Part shown: positions 46,218 to 56,499 of the stretch, piece by piece
Layout of the letters: each line of letters begins with the position of its first letter
Numbering within the stretch: the stretch's first letter is position 1
Assembly: GCA_027605045.1 (NCBI GenBank)
Contig: JAQFWX010000006.1
Span: 1,116,001 to 1,180,000, forward strand
DNA length: 64,000 bases
Reading direction: 5' to 3'
DNA from: Phallus indusiatus
Lineage: Eukaryota; Basidiomycota; Agaricomycetes; Phallales; Phallaceae
Program-made: the position numbers and the translations under genes
Notes under the pieces: generated by a model
The model's database searches: none
The model's input: only the letters and a program-made list of their open reading frames with translations
What the model was told of the DNA's origin: nothing

Positions 46218-48396
46218 TCAATTTCCAGATGGTACAATTTCCAAGAGATCCGCGGCATACTGATCAAGAGCCCAAATCTTAAACCTATCACTCCCCTCTT
46301 CCTCAGCGACTTTCCACCACACATTACTGATCCCTCGTCCCCACGCGTACAACTCCACATTCCACCCTTTATTCAACGCGGTCTTCACAGCACCTAAAAA
46401 GCCTTCTTCATTAAATTGTCCACTTGCGCCGTCACCCGTAGCGAGGACAATGGTAGAACCAGGCGGTAATGGATCCGCTTCAGGCGAAAGAAGAGCTTGA
46501 TGCAGTTTAAGTTGCAAAAGCTCATCGACACCTTGCTCGCGGTACCGAATTCGGGGTGGAGGGAGAAGAATCGACATGCTGGTTGTTGAGGATAGCGTAC
46601 TAATGCTTCCACCTCCCATAGAAGTTGGAGTCGAGGTGGAAATAGAATTCGGGTGAGAGCTAGAGCGGGCATGCCCTTGTCCGCGTTCGCGAGTATTAGG
46701 ATATGGTGGTATAATATACTCTGGATCAACATTTATGGTCCGTTTTGAATAGGAGTTCGTTATTGTCGGAGTAATGGGCGAAGATGTGATGGTAGACTGG
46801 GGTATTTTCTTCGGTCGAACGTTCTTTAAACCTAACGCCAAAGACGAACCACTAGTGCTGGTCTCGTTGGGGCTGATAAGTGCTGCGTTGCTGCCGCTAC
46901 TGTCCATTCCATTTGGTATATCCGTGGATATATCAGGAACTCGCGCATAAATGTGCACGCTATAACCTAGTTCCTTGGCCGAATCCATACTCTGGTATAG
47001 AGGACTTGAAGCAGCTACGACCCGTCGGCTAACTGCACGCCCGCGTTCTAAGATCAAAAGAAGAGCGGGAAAATATAAATGCGGTTTTGTTCCCTTTCGT
47101 GTTCTTTTCAAATGGTTAAGGAAGCCAACCAAGATATTTGAACTATGAAAGCGAAATTCCATTTGAGTAATGACGGCAAAGGTCATTTTGCGGTAGCTTA
47201 CTGGTCGATAAAAACATGAATTAGCGGGTCCCCGTGTTGAACGCCAGGGCCTCTGGGATCCAACCAGCTATTCTCAGGAAGGTCTTCTAATAATATCTGC
47301 CGCAAAGATGTCGTATTTTGCGGAAAATGATGTCGCAATTTCTGCGCCAGCATCCGTAGACGGACAAGGTGGGAATCAACCGTACTAGGCAATGGACGTG
47401 GAAGATTAGGAAGGGATGATGATAGTTGCAAATTTTGGTGTGATGGTGATGAAGATGATGGTACTGGCTGCGGTTGCGGTTGCAGCTGTGACTGTAATGG
47501 TTTGGATCTAGAACGTTGTGGCGAGGGTCGACGGCGGGACGTGATGTCACGAGGCCGGGCTAAGGCCGATTCACTATCTGGCGGACTCACTCCGATCTTA
47601 TAAGGAGAGGATGATTCGGCGGACGAAGACGAGGACGCCTCAGGTGTTGGTACAACCGTAACAGACGGTGCTTCGTCGTGGTCGAACACACTGGCCGTCT
47701 TGGAGGGTCCCTTCCGTTTCCGCCGACGTCGTCTCTTTGGTTCATCCGCATTTCTCCATACAACACTATGATGACCCCGACCATCTAGCGCAGCAGCTAA
47801 CCTCGCAGATTCTGCAGCCAGGAAACCCAGTGTCGAATCGAATGCGCCAAGAGTTGGTGGGGAGACATCATCGCCAATAACAACACCGTCATCATCACCA
47901 TCCAGCCTGTTCTCAAACGTGCCTTCGGTATCGGAGGAGTCGGAATCTCTTTGTTTATTATCATCTTCATCATCCTCCGCCTCGTCGTCCGATGCGATGG
48001 TATTAGTGACCTGCGAGCGAAAACGCGGAGACTCGTGCGCTCCTGCACCGCCTGCTCCATAGTGGTCATGCTCAAGGTAAGAATCAATGATTTGATGTGA
48101 CCATCTGCTGGAGTCTGATTCATTCTCGGACAAAGATATCACTCCGCGTGATTCGGGCCGAGCATTGAGGAAGACAGGCTCTTGCAGTGCTTGCATCTGG
48201 TTCATAACCCGAAATACAGACGTGAACGCCCCCAAATCGGCAGGTTCTTTATGGAGATAAGCATTGCAGATATAAGTGAACAGGAAGGAAGTCACATGCC
48301 ATCCGATGTTTGAGTACCATCACTCAAAAGAGAACGACTTGAGAAGGGAGAGAGTGGCGGCTCTGACACTGTGTCTGAGTGATCATTGTGGGCCAT
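46218..48396 (-). CDS. NYN-domain (PIN-like) protein with long disordered regions
   Basis: Inferred exons are 48396-48318, 48246-47202 and 47142-46218, joined by 71-bp and 59-bp introns, giving 682 residues. Residues about 1-300 are disordered: acidic (EDDEDDN), then a basic KRRRRRKRKG likely nuclear signal, then Ser/Pro/Gln-rich. The NYN domain starts at HVFIDHSNILVGFL, which exists only when the second intron is removed, and continues KPHLYFPALLLILERGR, RRVVAASSPLYQSM. After a Ser/Thr/Pro-rich insert of about 135 residues it resumes with REQGVDELLQLKL, IVLATGDGASGQFNEEGF and ALDQYAADLLEI. The Asp of FIDHSN, GVDE and TGDG are the expected metal-binding residues of NYN nucleases. The likely role is RNA cleavage or binding. 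Confidence 0.85.
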
Positions 48397-48784
48397 GTCT
48401 TTGAATTCTAAAGATAAGAAAAAAACCAAGAAATTAAAAGGTGGAGATTCTTTTTTATGTCAAAAAAGCGCACGGAGCGCACGAGGAAAACGCTGGCCAC
48501 AGCAAGTTGACAATGAGGCAACGACCTGGAATTCTAAGTCTTGTCGGAGCTTTGTAAGACGGATGAGGTAAGCCCAATTAGTAAGCCTCAGAGAGATCTT
48601 TCGGCAAAGACCTTATTCAGACTACACAGCTTGAACTGAGGACAGTTTTCGACAAAAGATACTCAAACGGAATTATAGTCTCAATTTGCAGATGACTCTA
48701 TATTCTTCATTTCAGTATCTAATGACAGCGAAATTACACACCATTATTTACGCAATTCAAACTAAATTTCTATACGAGAAGATG
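48397..48784. other. Intergenic region between NYN and F-box 2 genes
   Basis: 388 bp, no gene. It should hold the NYN promoter and the F-box 2 terminator. Confidence 0.45.
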
Positions 48785-50536
48785 TTATTGTTGACGATAC
48801 GAAGACGTGTACGTTTTAAAGCTATTTATCGAACTCGTGACATGAATGAAACCTCCTCCTCGTGACAGTACAGGCCCAACTCCTCCAACTTCTTGAAGTG
48901 ATAGTGTCGGTTGAACATCGTCCCATACTATCTCTGAGCATTGGACGGATAACTGCAATGGATATCCTCCTTTGCTACGTAGGTCCCAACAAGTAGCGAC
49001 CGCGACCGCAAGAGGTTCGTCCAGTGGAATGTCTTTCAAGTCGATATATAATTCGCGTAAAAATAGACAACGAAAAGATTCTTGAGGATTAGGGAGCTGG
49101 CGTTGAGACTCGGAGCCTTCTTCCTCATTGACCGGGTCTATGCTGGGACTCGAGTCTTGGGTAGAACCTGTCTCGGAAGTCGTCGCATTATCACTTGCAT
49201 TAGATCCCGATACTGCCGGTACATCCGTTTTCAATGACAATGTTGATAAAAAGGACAAGTACGTTTCCTCGTTGCAAGCGTCGATGCTCAAGAACTTTAA
49301 ACTCGGCAGTGAAGTAAACAGTTCCGAAAAGGGTATAGATTGGAACGAGGTCTTATCAAAGACAAGCTTCAGGTCGATGATATTGGCAAAATTGATAGAT
49401 TCGATTAATTGGTCCCATTGACTTGTTGCTTGCCACATGTACATATAACAGCGCTCGAACTTTTTGGCATACTCCAGGTCACTATTTTCTTCAAACCTCA
49501 ATTGAACAGCGTCATTCTCATCATCTTCAATGAAAAACCGTATAAATAAGGACATGAACTGCGCTTTAGATAGAAGCTGAGCTAGAGGCGGCCAGTGGGC
49601 GTTATCCGAGACACAGTGGGCAGAAGAGATATCCCACGTCAGAGTTGGGGGGAGAACCACATTATTCAAGATCAAGTCCATGAAATGCACCGCTTTGTCC
49701 GCGTAGAATGTCAGCCTTTTCAGGTGCGGCCAATTGACCTTGTGGGAAATGGAATCCTTGTCAAGTAGCCGAACATATATTGTCGACCAAGGGGCCCAAA
49801 TATAAAGGAATTCAAGGCAAGGGGATAACTCCAGAAAACTGAGGAAATGGGAACAGTCAACGTCCCCAACTTCTGGCAGTATCAGACGAAGCTTCGATAA
49901 TCCGTGATATGAGGGGCAATGCAGCTCTCGGACATCCCGGGAAAGAAGATGGGAGAATAAGTACTTGAGATTTGGCGCGTTCATCTTGAGTAGCGCGTCC
50001 GAGATGTTTTTCTCGAGGCGTCTATCAGTTGAGAAACAAGGTAGATGTAAAGCTTGGAGTTCAGGTGCGGGCTGTTTTAAATATGGCAAAACTAGCCTGA
50101 TCGATGCTTTCGCATAATCAGGAAGTTTTTCCATACTATCGAAATTAACCGTCATGTGGAGCGTCTTGAATCGGTGAATCTGTTGAAAAACCGAGGAAAG
50201 CATATCAGATGTACCGTCGTGAGCCAGTCTGTTGAACGCGGAGCTTCGGATAATGAAGTGTACGTTCAATAAAGCAGATCCCGAGCGACGAAGCAGTTCC
50301 ACTATTACTTCTGGTTTCATCTCTGGAAAAAGGAGGCATGTCCACAACGTAGGATCAGATAGGAGAATATATCTCCATGAACGACAAACACGGGAAGCCA
50401 AAAACGGTGGCATCAGTGATATAGGAACGGATCCCATTTCATTGCTCATTCCCTCCCACAGCGGTATGTACTCGCACGTATAAAGCACTATTTCTCTCAA
50501 GATCTCGGAAGGAATACGCGTAATCACAGGGTCCAT
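48785..50536 (-). CDS. F-box protein 2
   Basis: A single open frame of 583 residues starting at the ATG at 50536. The F-box is at about 3-70: ITRIPSEILREIVLYT, then ASRVCRSWRYILLSDPTLWTCL. An LRR-like region follows (APNLKYLFSH, GLSKLRLIL, CLEFLYIWAP, LPSLKFLSID). Near residues 435-480 is a Ser/Thr/Asn-rich loop (GSNASDNATTSETGSTQD) with a broken leucine pattern, probably a disordered insert. The end (RGGGFIHVTSS) differs from F-box 1 and 3. It is an SCF substrate receptor by family. It is oriented like F-box 3 and separated from it by about 475 bp; the two share only the general layout, so this is an old duplication. Confidence 0.83.
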   Translation of the reverse strand: MDPVITRIPSEILREIVLYTCEYIPLWEGMSNEMGSVPISLMPPFLASRVCRSWRYILLSDPTLWTCLLFPEMKPEVIVELLRRSGSALLNVHFIIRSSAFNRLAHDGTSDMLSSVFQQIHRFKTLHMTVNFDSMEKLPDYAKASIRLVLPYLKQPAPELQALHLPCFSTDRRLEKNISDALLKMNAPNLKYLFSHLLSRDVRELHCPSYHGLSKLRLILPEVGDVDCSHFLSFLELSPCLEFLYIWAPWSTIYVRLLDKDSISHKVNWPHLKRLTFYADKAVHFMDLILNNVVLPPTLTWDISSAHCVSDNAHWPPLAQLLSKAQFMSLFIRFFIEDDENDAVQLRFEENSDLEYAKKFERCYMYMWQATSQWDQLIESINFANIIDLKLVFDKTSFQSIPFSELFTSLPSLKFLSIDACNEETYLSFLSTLSLKTDVPAVSGSNASDNATTSETGSTQDSSPSIDPVNEEEGSESQRQLPNPQESFRCLFLRELYIDLKDIPLDEPLAVAVATCWDLRSKGGYPLQLSVQCSEIVWDDVQPTLSLQEVGGVGPVLSRGGGFIHVTSSINSFKTYTSSYRQQ

Positions 50537-51011
50537 TCTATTGAATATGCTAGTGCTTATATATTCTGAATAACAATTGACAATGACACTTAGCTTACCT
50601 TGAGAGTAACGCCGTCAGTTTGCTAAAAGGAACTCAAGTGAAAATGGTCCCGGTCATCGGTCAAATGGACACCTTCAAGCGGAGTTTGAACATAGGTTAG
50701 ATGTATTTTTGCCAATGATGTCATCGTTCTAACCTCAAACTGTATTCTTCTTCTGTCAATCAAGTCACGACTCAACGGCGCTGGCCGGGAAATGTTTTTG
50801 AAACAGAACCGCTGCACTCAATTTCATGTTCTTTAGCAACTGAGACTATTATGAGGTTACATAACTTTGTGAAATTCAAATAAATCCGCATAGCGATATT
50901 GCAACTACAGTAATTTGTACATAATACATATACCTTTCGAAAACCGACATTATTAACAACGCACTGTTTTATCAATCCATATATGTTTATGCAAGGCAGT
51001 TTGCTACATAA
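50537..51011. other. Intergenic region between F-box 2 and F-box 3
   Basis: No gene is seen in these 475 bp. Confidence 0.45.
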
Positions 51012-52747
51012 TTAGACAGTAGCGGTGAAATTGGTGTGGTTAGGCACCAGAAGACCTGTCACAACAAGTTGAATTGGATATAAACCACTCTCAAATTAGT
51101 TAAAAGCTTACCTTCGAGCCAAGTTAAAATACTAAAGATCCTTTCCCCTTCCATCACATCAAAAAGGCACACAACAACGGTATTACCATTATCTCCTTCC
51201 TTGTTCGAACTCATCTCTTCGTCCATTAACAGTGGGAAATCGAGATGCAGTGTTTGTATGGGATATCCCGCTATTTCTCTTAAAATGCAGCAGGCACGTA
51301 GTAAGTTTGCATGGTTTTCATCCAAAGGTTTCTTTGGTTTTATAGTCACTTCTTGTAATAGAGGACAAAACGGAGGGCATAGATTATCATTGGAGCCCAA
51401 ACCGAGAGCGTGGAAGTCCAAGGGTACTTCCCAAAGCGGGATCAATGAGATGCTCAAGCAGCTTGAACAGCTGACTAAACCCACACGAGTGCGAGCTGAG
51501 GTTCCTTCAATAGTGAGACTCCTCAAATTCGACGTTAAAGCAAAGATGCGAGCCGCCCCTGTAGATTGAGCCATATTCATTAGAGTCATATGAGTGGTGT
51601 TGGTCAACGTGATAGAAAATATCAATGGATCGTATGAGTTTATGGAGGTTTCTCCTTCCAAATTGATATAAGAGAATTCGCTGATTTTGGATAGATCGTG
51701 GTGATTATTTCCTGTTTGTATAGAAAACAATCGCACATATTCCTCAAAATCAGCAGCATCTATTTCAATAGATGTGAATCTCTCCCGAGATAAAAATTGA
51801 AGCAATGAGGGCTGGAGTTCTCCCGTATTTTCCGAGTTAATATACCATTCGATATTTTGGGGAAAAACCACATATCGTAAAAAGTAGTCCACCACTACTA
51901 TCTCTTGTACCTCAAGAATCAAACTTTCCAAGTGGGGTAAATTGACTTGATAGCCATCAGTTATAGATTCCCAGGCTGGATGGCCCTCACAAAGACCAGA
52001 TACGTGAAGCAATTTGAGGCCGGGAGACAATGCCAGAAGATCAAGAAAGCCGCGGAAGTTCATTCGAGAATATAACGCGAGAGAAAGTTCTGAAAGTTTA
52101 TGAAAGGCAGAACCGTCGTATACTCCAAATAAGGGAGATACAGAAAGTCGATGATGCATTCGCCTAACGTTGGGTGCATTTTTTGAAAATAGGTTGTTTA
52201 TGATCGAGTACTCGGGAACGGAGACATAATTGCGGTCGATCGCGTTGTACCATAAAGAAAGGACTTCTAAATTCGGAGCGGGTTGCTGAAGATATAGTAA
52301 AACCTGTTCGATTATTGCGTCCATGAGAAGTGGAGAGAGCGTATGAGGAGCGTCTGTATAATCAAGTCGAACGCGTAATACATTGAATCGATAAATCTGG
52401 TGAAAAACCGAGGCCAGCAATTCCTGTGTCTCGTCGTCATTTCGAGAGTTGGCGACGTACTTTTTCACGTGTAAGAACACGTTTAACGGGGCGGTTTTTG
52501 AGCGACCAAGTAACTCCGTTATCCAGTCATGCCCCATCTCGTCAATTGCAAGACAAGTCCACATTGTAGGATCGGAGACGAGAGAATTTCTCCAATTGCG
52601 GCAGACATGAGAGGCTATTATGGGAGGCGACGGAACTTGTAAATCAAATTCCAATTCTTCGGGGCACAGATCCATTTTGTACACATATGTGTCTCGAATA
52701 ATTTTCCTTAGTACGTCGTAAGGGATGTGTTGGGCGACAGAATGCAT
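51012..52747 (-). CDS. F-box protein 3
   Basis: The main exon is 52747-51112. A 56-bp intron with clean signals (GTAAGC...CTAATTT...GTGACAG, 51111-51056) leads to a 44-nt last exon (51055-51012) ending in TAA, total 559 residues. Read through, the frame would stop at 51059 within the intron, giving a slightly different tail. The F-box is at about 4-70: QHIPYDVLRKIIRDTY, then ASHVCRNWRNSLVSDPTMWTCL. A degenerate Leu-rich region follows (APNLEVLSLWY, KLSELSLALY, LPHLESLILE, NLRSLTIEG). The role is the same as for the other two, with unknown target. Confidence 0.83.
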
Positions 52748-53393
52748 GATGAAGGCAAGTTGGAACTGGGTTGCGGAGCAAATTAAGTGGTAAAGTTTGA
52801 CAACTTGAGGTACTGTGTATTAGGAACGTCCATTATATAGTGATTGAGGTAAAAATGTCAATGTGAGTGGCATATCAGCGTCCATGATACAACTAAATCT
52901 GAGGACACGGGTCCTGGCGCGAGTTACTTAGGGACAGCGAGTAATGAAATTGGTCAAATGTTGTAAGAAAGAATTAAAATTTAGAATCACTGGATAATCT
53001 CACGCATTTGTGCTATATCTTCAACGTGGCATTTCTTTCTCCGTTTCAGCAACGAGCCAAATGTTTGGAAGATGTCGTTTGTCAGAACTTAGAAGTTACT
53101 GTACAGTGTACACGCAACACAGTGGACACATGATAGCATGATCGAAAGAGTCCAATAAATTGACCAGCTTCTATTTTTTAAAAATGAAGATAAATGTCAA
53201 AAAGGCTAGCGTTATGGGATCAAAGAAGAGAGCCTAAATCTAATCATCCAGCGGGCGCGCGGCCGTATGCCAAAATAGCTCCTTATACCTCCCTCAGTAT
53301 CCATTTACTAAATCTGAAAGGTACCACGATATGTCAATCTCAGGCTAGAAAATATCGCTAGCGCTTGGGTATTTCCACGCGTAAATATACCCT
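52748..53393. other. Intergenic region between F-box 3 and desaturase 1
   Basis: 646 bp without a gene. 53310-53345 resembles 56420-56450, the 3' flank of desaturase 2, so the duplication includes the 3' flank. Confidence 0.45.
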
Positions 53394-55413
53394 TCACTTC
53401 TCTTTCTCAAAGATTTTCGCAACAGCCAACTGTCGAACTCGTCTACAAGCATTCATTGTATGCCGGTTATGCGTCTTGAATGCCCACGTCGCGTCTTGCC
53501 AAATAATTTCTCCTTCTTTGACTCGAACAGAGTAAGGCCGGAAGATGGCAGCTCCGCCAGGCTTGATTTAAACCGTAGTTAGGCAAGAATCTCTTACAGC
53601 AGCAAACATTTTTCACATACATGATCCTTCATAAACTTGGTAACGTCTACGAGGTAATCGTAGATAACGACAAAACACTTCGTAACTGAAGGAGATGCCC
53701 TGATATATTGTTCCGCTTCTTCATAGCCAAAAACAGGACCCGTCCATGGTACTGCCTCTAATTGTCCTTCATGGAGCGGTAATGGTTCAGCGGACCGCCC
53801 TGCTTTATGTTTTGTTGACATGTATTTCATGGCGTACTCGATGTCTTCATCGTCAGCTCGTTTTAACGAGGTGATGAACCCGATCTGCGCTAACAAAAAG
53901 ATTATCCATTTAGAAGGATCATACTCAAACTTCCCAGGAGATGCCCGATAATCAAAGGGGAATGCATGCTGTAAGACAATGAGGATTTAATCATGGAAAA
54001 GAAACTTAAATGATCTGCACGTGCTAAAGTCAATATGCTCGTCAGTCTATGCGAGTTATAATGGAGAAAAGCTTCTTACAAAGTTGTGGTTCCCTTCTCC
54101 AAAAGTAATTGCTGCCAAAAGCTGCGACGAAGGCAATTTTGTAACTTGCAGCCCTCACATTTCATAAAGTCAACTTACAGGATTGGTTTTAGCTGACATC
54201 TCGTCACTATATTTTTGAGAACCTTTCCGATGCCCGATCCTAGCGCGAATTCGGAATCATCAACAATTGTCAGGACTAGAGTAACGTACGAATTTAGAGC
54301 AAACGTCATGTGCCAAACTATTTCATCATTAGAGCGAGAGATATGTCATGAAAAAGCTGTAAAAGACTTACTGATTATTTTGTGTACGAATCCTCCCCAA
54401 ACCAGTGCGCCAATCGTGTCGCCCCAAAAGCGACCGATAAGCGTTGGAACCACAAGGCCAATGATCATTGCGAGTAAAACTGTGAGACATCATTATTAGT
54501 GTTTTCTATTTTTCAAAACTCTGGAGCGCATGCGCACGATAGTATTTATCTTGGAATTCTACAACTTAAGATATTATAAGACGAGTTAAATCAGTTGAAT
54601 CGTAATAGCTTTACTGGGAGAGACTTACTAGGATCACGCTTTAAATCACTTTTATCAACAGACTCTAGCTTGGGGTATTTCGGATCGAAGAATATCCATC
54701 CAATATGAGAGAAATAAATTCCCCTCGTGACAGCATATCTTTGGGGAGGTGTGTAGCTTCAGCGATGCGATATTAGTAGCCAAATTGACACGAACGGATC
54801 ATTGACGGGATCATCAGTAAACCTCTGGAAAAATTAATACTGTCCGTTAACCATAATTCAAACAAAATTGAGAATGACTCAATATTAACTAAAAGAACGT
54901 ACGTGATGCAACCGGTGTCTGACGGTCCTGATATGAATCCGGAAGTTGGTTCTTCTCCAACGATATACTAGAACAAAGCGCTTACCACCACTGAAGAAGA
55001 AGTTATACATGCGTCGTGGATTGCCAAGAATATGTAGAGTAAGCACCTGGATAGATTCTTGAATAGCCAAAGTTCCAAATATGGCTAATACGATACGAGT
55101 GCCCAATGACGCCGAAAACGCTCTATGACACCAGAGACGGTGATATCCAATAGCGATGCTGTAATTAAAATATTAATATGTTTAATCATCCTCATTTCAT
55201 TGAGCCTGAAAGCACATACCCGAACCAGGAGCAAACCCACAGGAAAAATGTCAAGATCAGGGTCTTCGTCTGTACCATTGACCAGGGAACAACGTAAACC
55301 ACCCCGAAAAAGGCCCCGAAATGGATTCCGAAAACAATATATACGTTGCGCCAATTGATTGGGGGAGAAGTGGGTATATTATAGGCGTCGACGTCGGTTT
55401 TCTTTGGATGCAT
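53394..55413 (-). CDS. Acyl-CoA delta-9 desaturase with C-terminal cytochrome b5, copy 1
   Basis: This makes oleic/palmitoleic acyl chains from saturated acyl-CoA in the ER (OLE1 type). Twelve exons: 55413-55220, 55158-55047, 54990-54986 (5 nt), 54927-54903, 54824-54796, 54738-54629, 54479-54372, 54317-54290, 54239-54179, 54121-54080, 53968-53621, 53561-53394. These give 409 residues and every junction keeps frame. Histidine box 1 is HRLWCH and box 2 is HRLHH, which needs the micro-exon. Box 3 reads HNFHA, not HNFHH. Hydrophobic helices are at about 20-65 and 130-190. The C-terminal b5 domain has HPGG across the last intron and a second candidate haem His in NRHTMNAC. It is a tandem duplicate of 56500-58507. 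The start is the first ATG, MHPKKTDVDA. Confidence 0.85.
54986..54990 (-). other. 5-nt micro-exon of desaturase 1
   Basis: TGGTG is bounded by CTTCAG and GTAAGC. With the next exon it encodes WWTVRHRLHH; without it the frame and the conserved WW before histidine box 2 are lost. The same arrangement exists in desaturase 2 (58089-58085). Confidence 0.8.
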
Positions 55414-56499
55414 GTCAGAGGGATAGCCTGAGGTAGACACGGTACAGCACTATCATCGCTTTTTATATATCTCGGCTCAAGAAAAGGCTAACAACGTACA
55501 AGAAGAAGAAACTAAGAATAAGACCTTTTGATTTCCATATAAGAAATAATTTGTTTAACGATGCATTGCATTTATTCACGACATCGGAGACTCAATCTTG
55601 ATTGTGATGACGGCAGCCCAAGAATTTAGTGGCAAAATCTTAGGCAACCAAAACAGTACTAGAATCGCACTTGTTCCTTCCGGAAGTGTACTAACACTAG
55701 AAGTACTATTACAATAATGTATAGCTCATTCATTGGGAAAGGACTCAAAATTTAAAGTCAGGTTGTATTAAATTAAGCTTTAATGTATTGGGAGAGTGAA
55801 AATTAACACAAGATTAGATCCGCGATGGGATGACCATGAACAACTACCTATTATTATAAATTGACCGGATATGGAGGCCTATATTTTGTATTGATAGTTG
55901 TATTGCAACTCCATGATCGAACATGATGTGGAAAGTGCCTAAGATATACTGGGATAAAAGAGCTCGAGTTCATGCAAGCCATGTCATAATAACAAAGAGT
56001 TGGAACCATAATGCATGGTGGCTCGTCATTTTAATTGATATTCAGATATACCAATATATGTCACAGAAAGGCTGGCTCTAGATCCAGCGTTATTCTAATA
56101 AATTCTTTATTGTATTGGCATCAGAAGACTAGAAAACATGGCACTTGCGAGCTAATTATTTTCAGAGTAAGCAAGGAATTACGTTACACATTTCGCCGAG
56201 AAATTCCAAGTACTAAGCTGTGGGTAAACATTCGTTGAATATATTGTCAATGATGCCAGTGTTATGATCAACTTGACATGTCCCAAAATTAATAAACTCG
56301 GAAACATCGCTAAGATAAAGCTCAATTACAATGTGCTAATATTGTACGTAAGAATTATGTAGCTCTAAAAGGTCCTTATAGTAAGTCTATGAGACCCCTA
56401 TCAGTATTCGCTCCATTATACCTGAAAGGTGCCACGATACGTCAATCTCAAAATAAAGAATACTGCTTAGTATCTCCATGCACTGACGGTGCTATCCCA
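55414..56499. other. Intergenic region between the two desaturase genes
   Basis: 1.1 kb, no gene. It should carry the desaturase 1 promoter in its first few hundred bases. Similarity with the upstream DNA of desaturase 2 (58510-58690), for example CATTGCAT...ATTCACG and CGGAGACTCAA, shows the promoter was duplicated too. Confidence 0.5.

Noticed and set aside
47287..47550. His-rich minus-strand frame inside the NYN gene
   Set aside because: It is an alternative frame of the Gln/Pro/Ser-rich disordered coding region.
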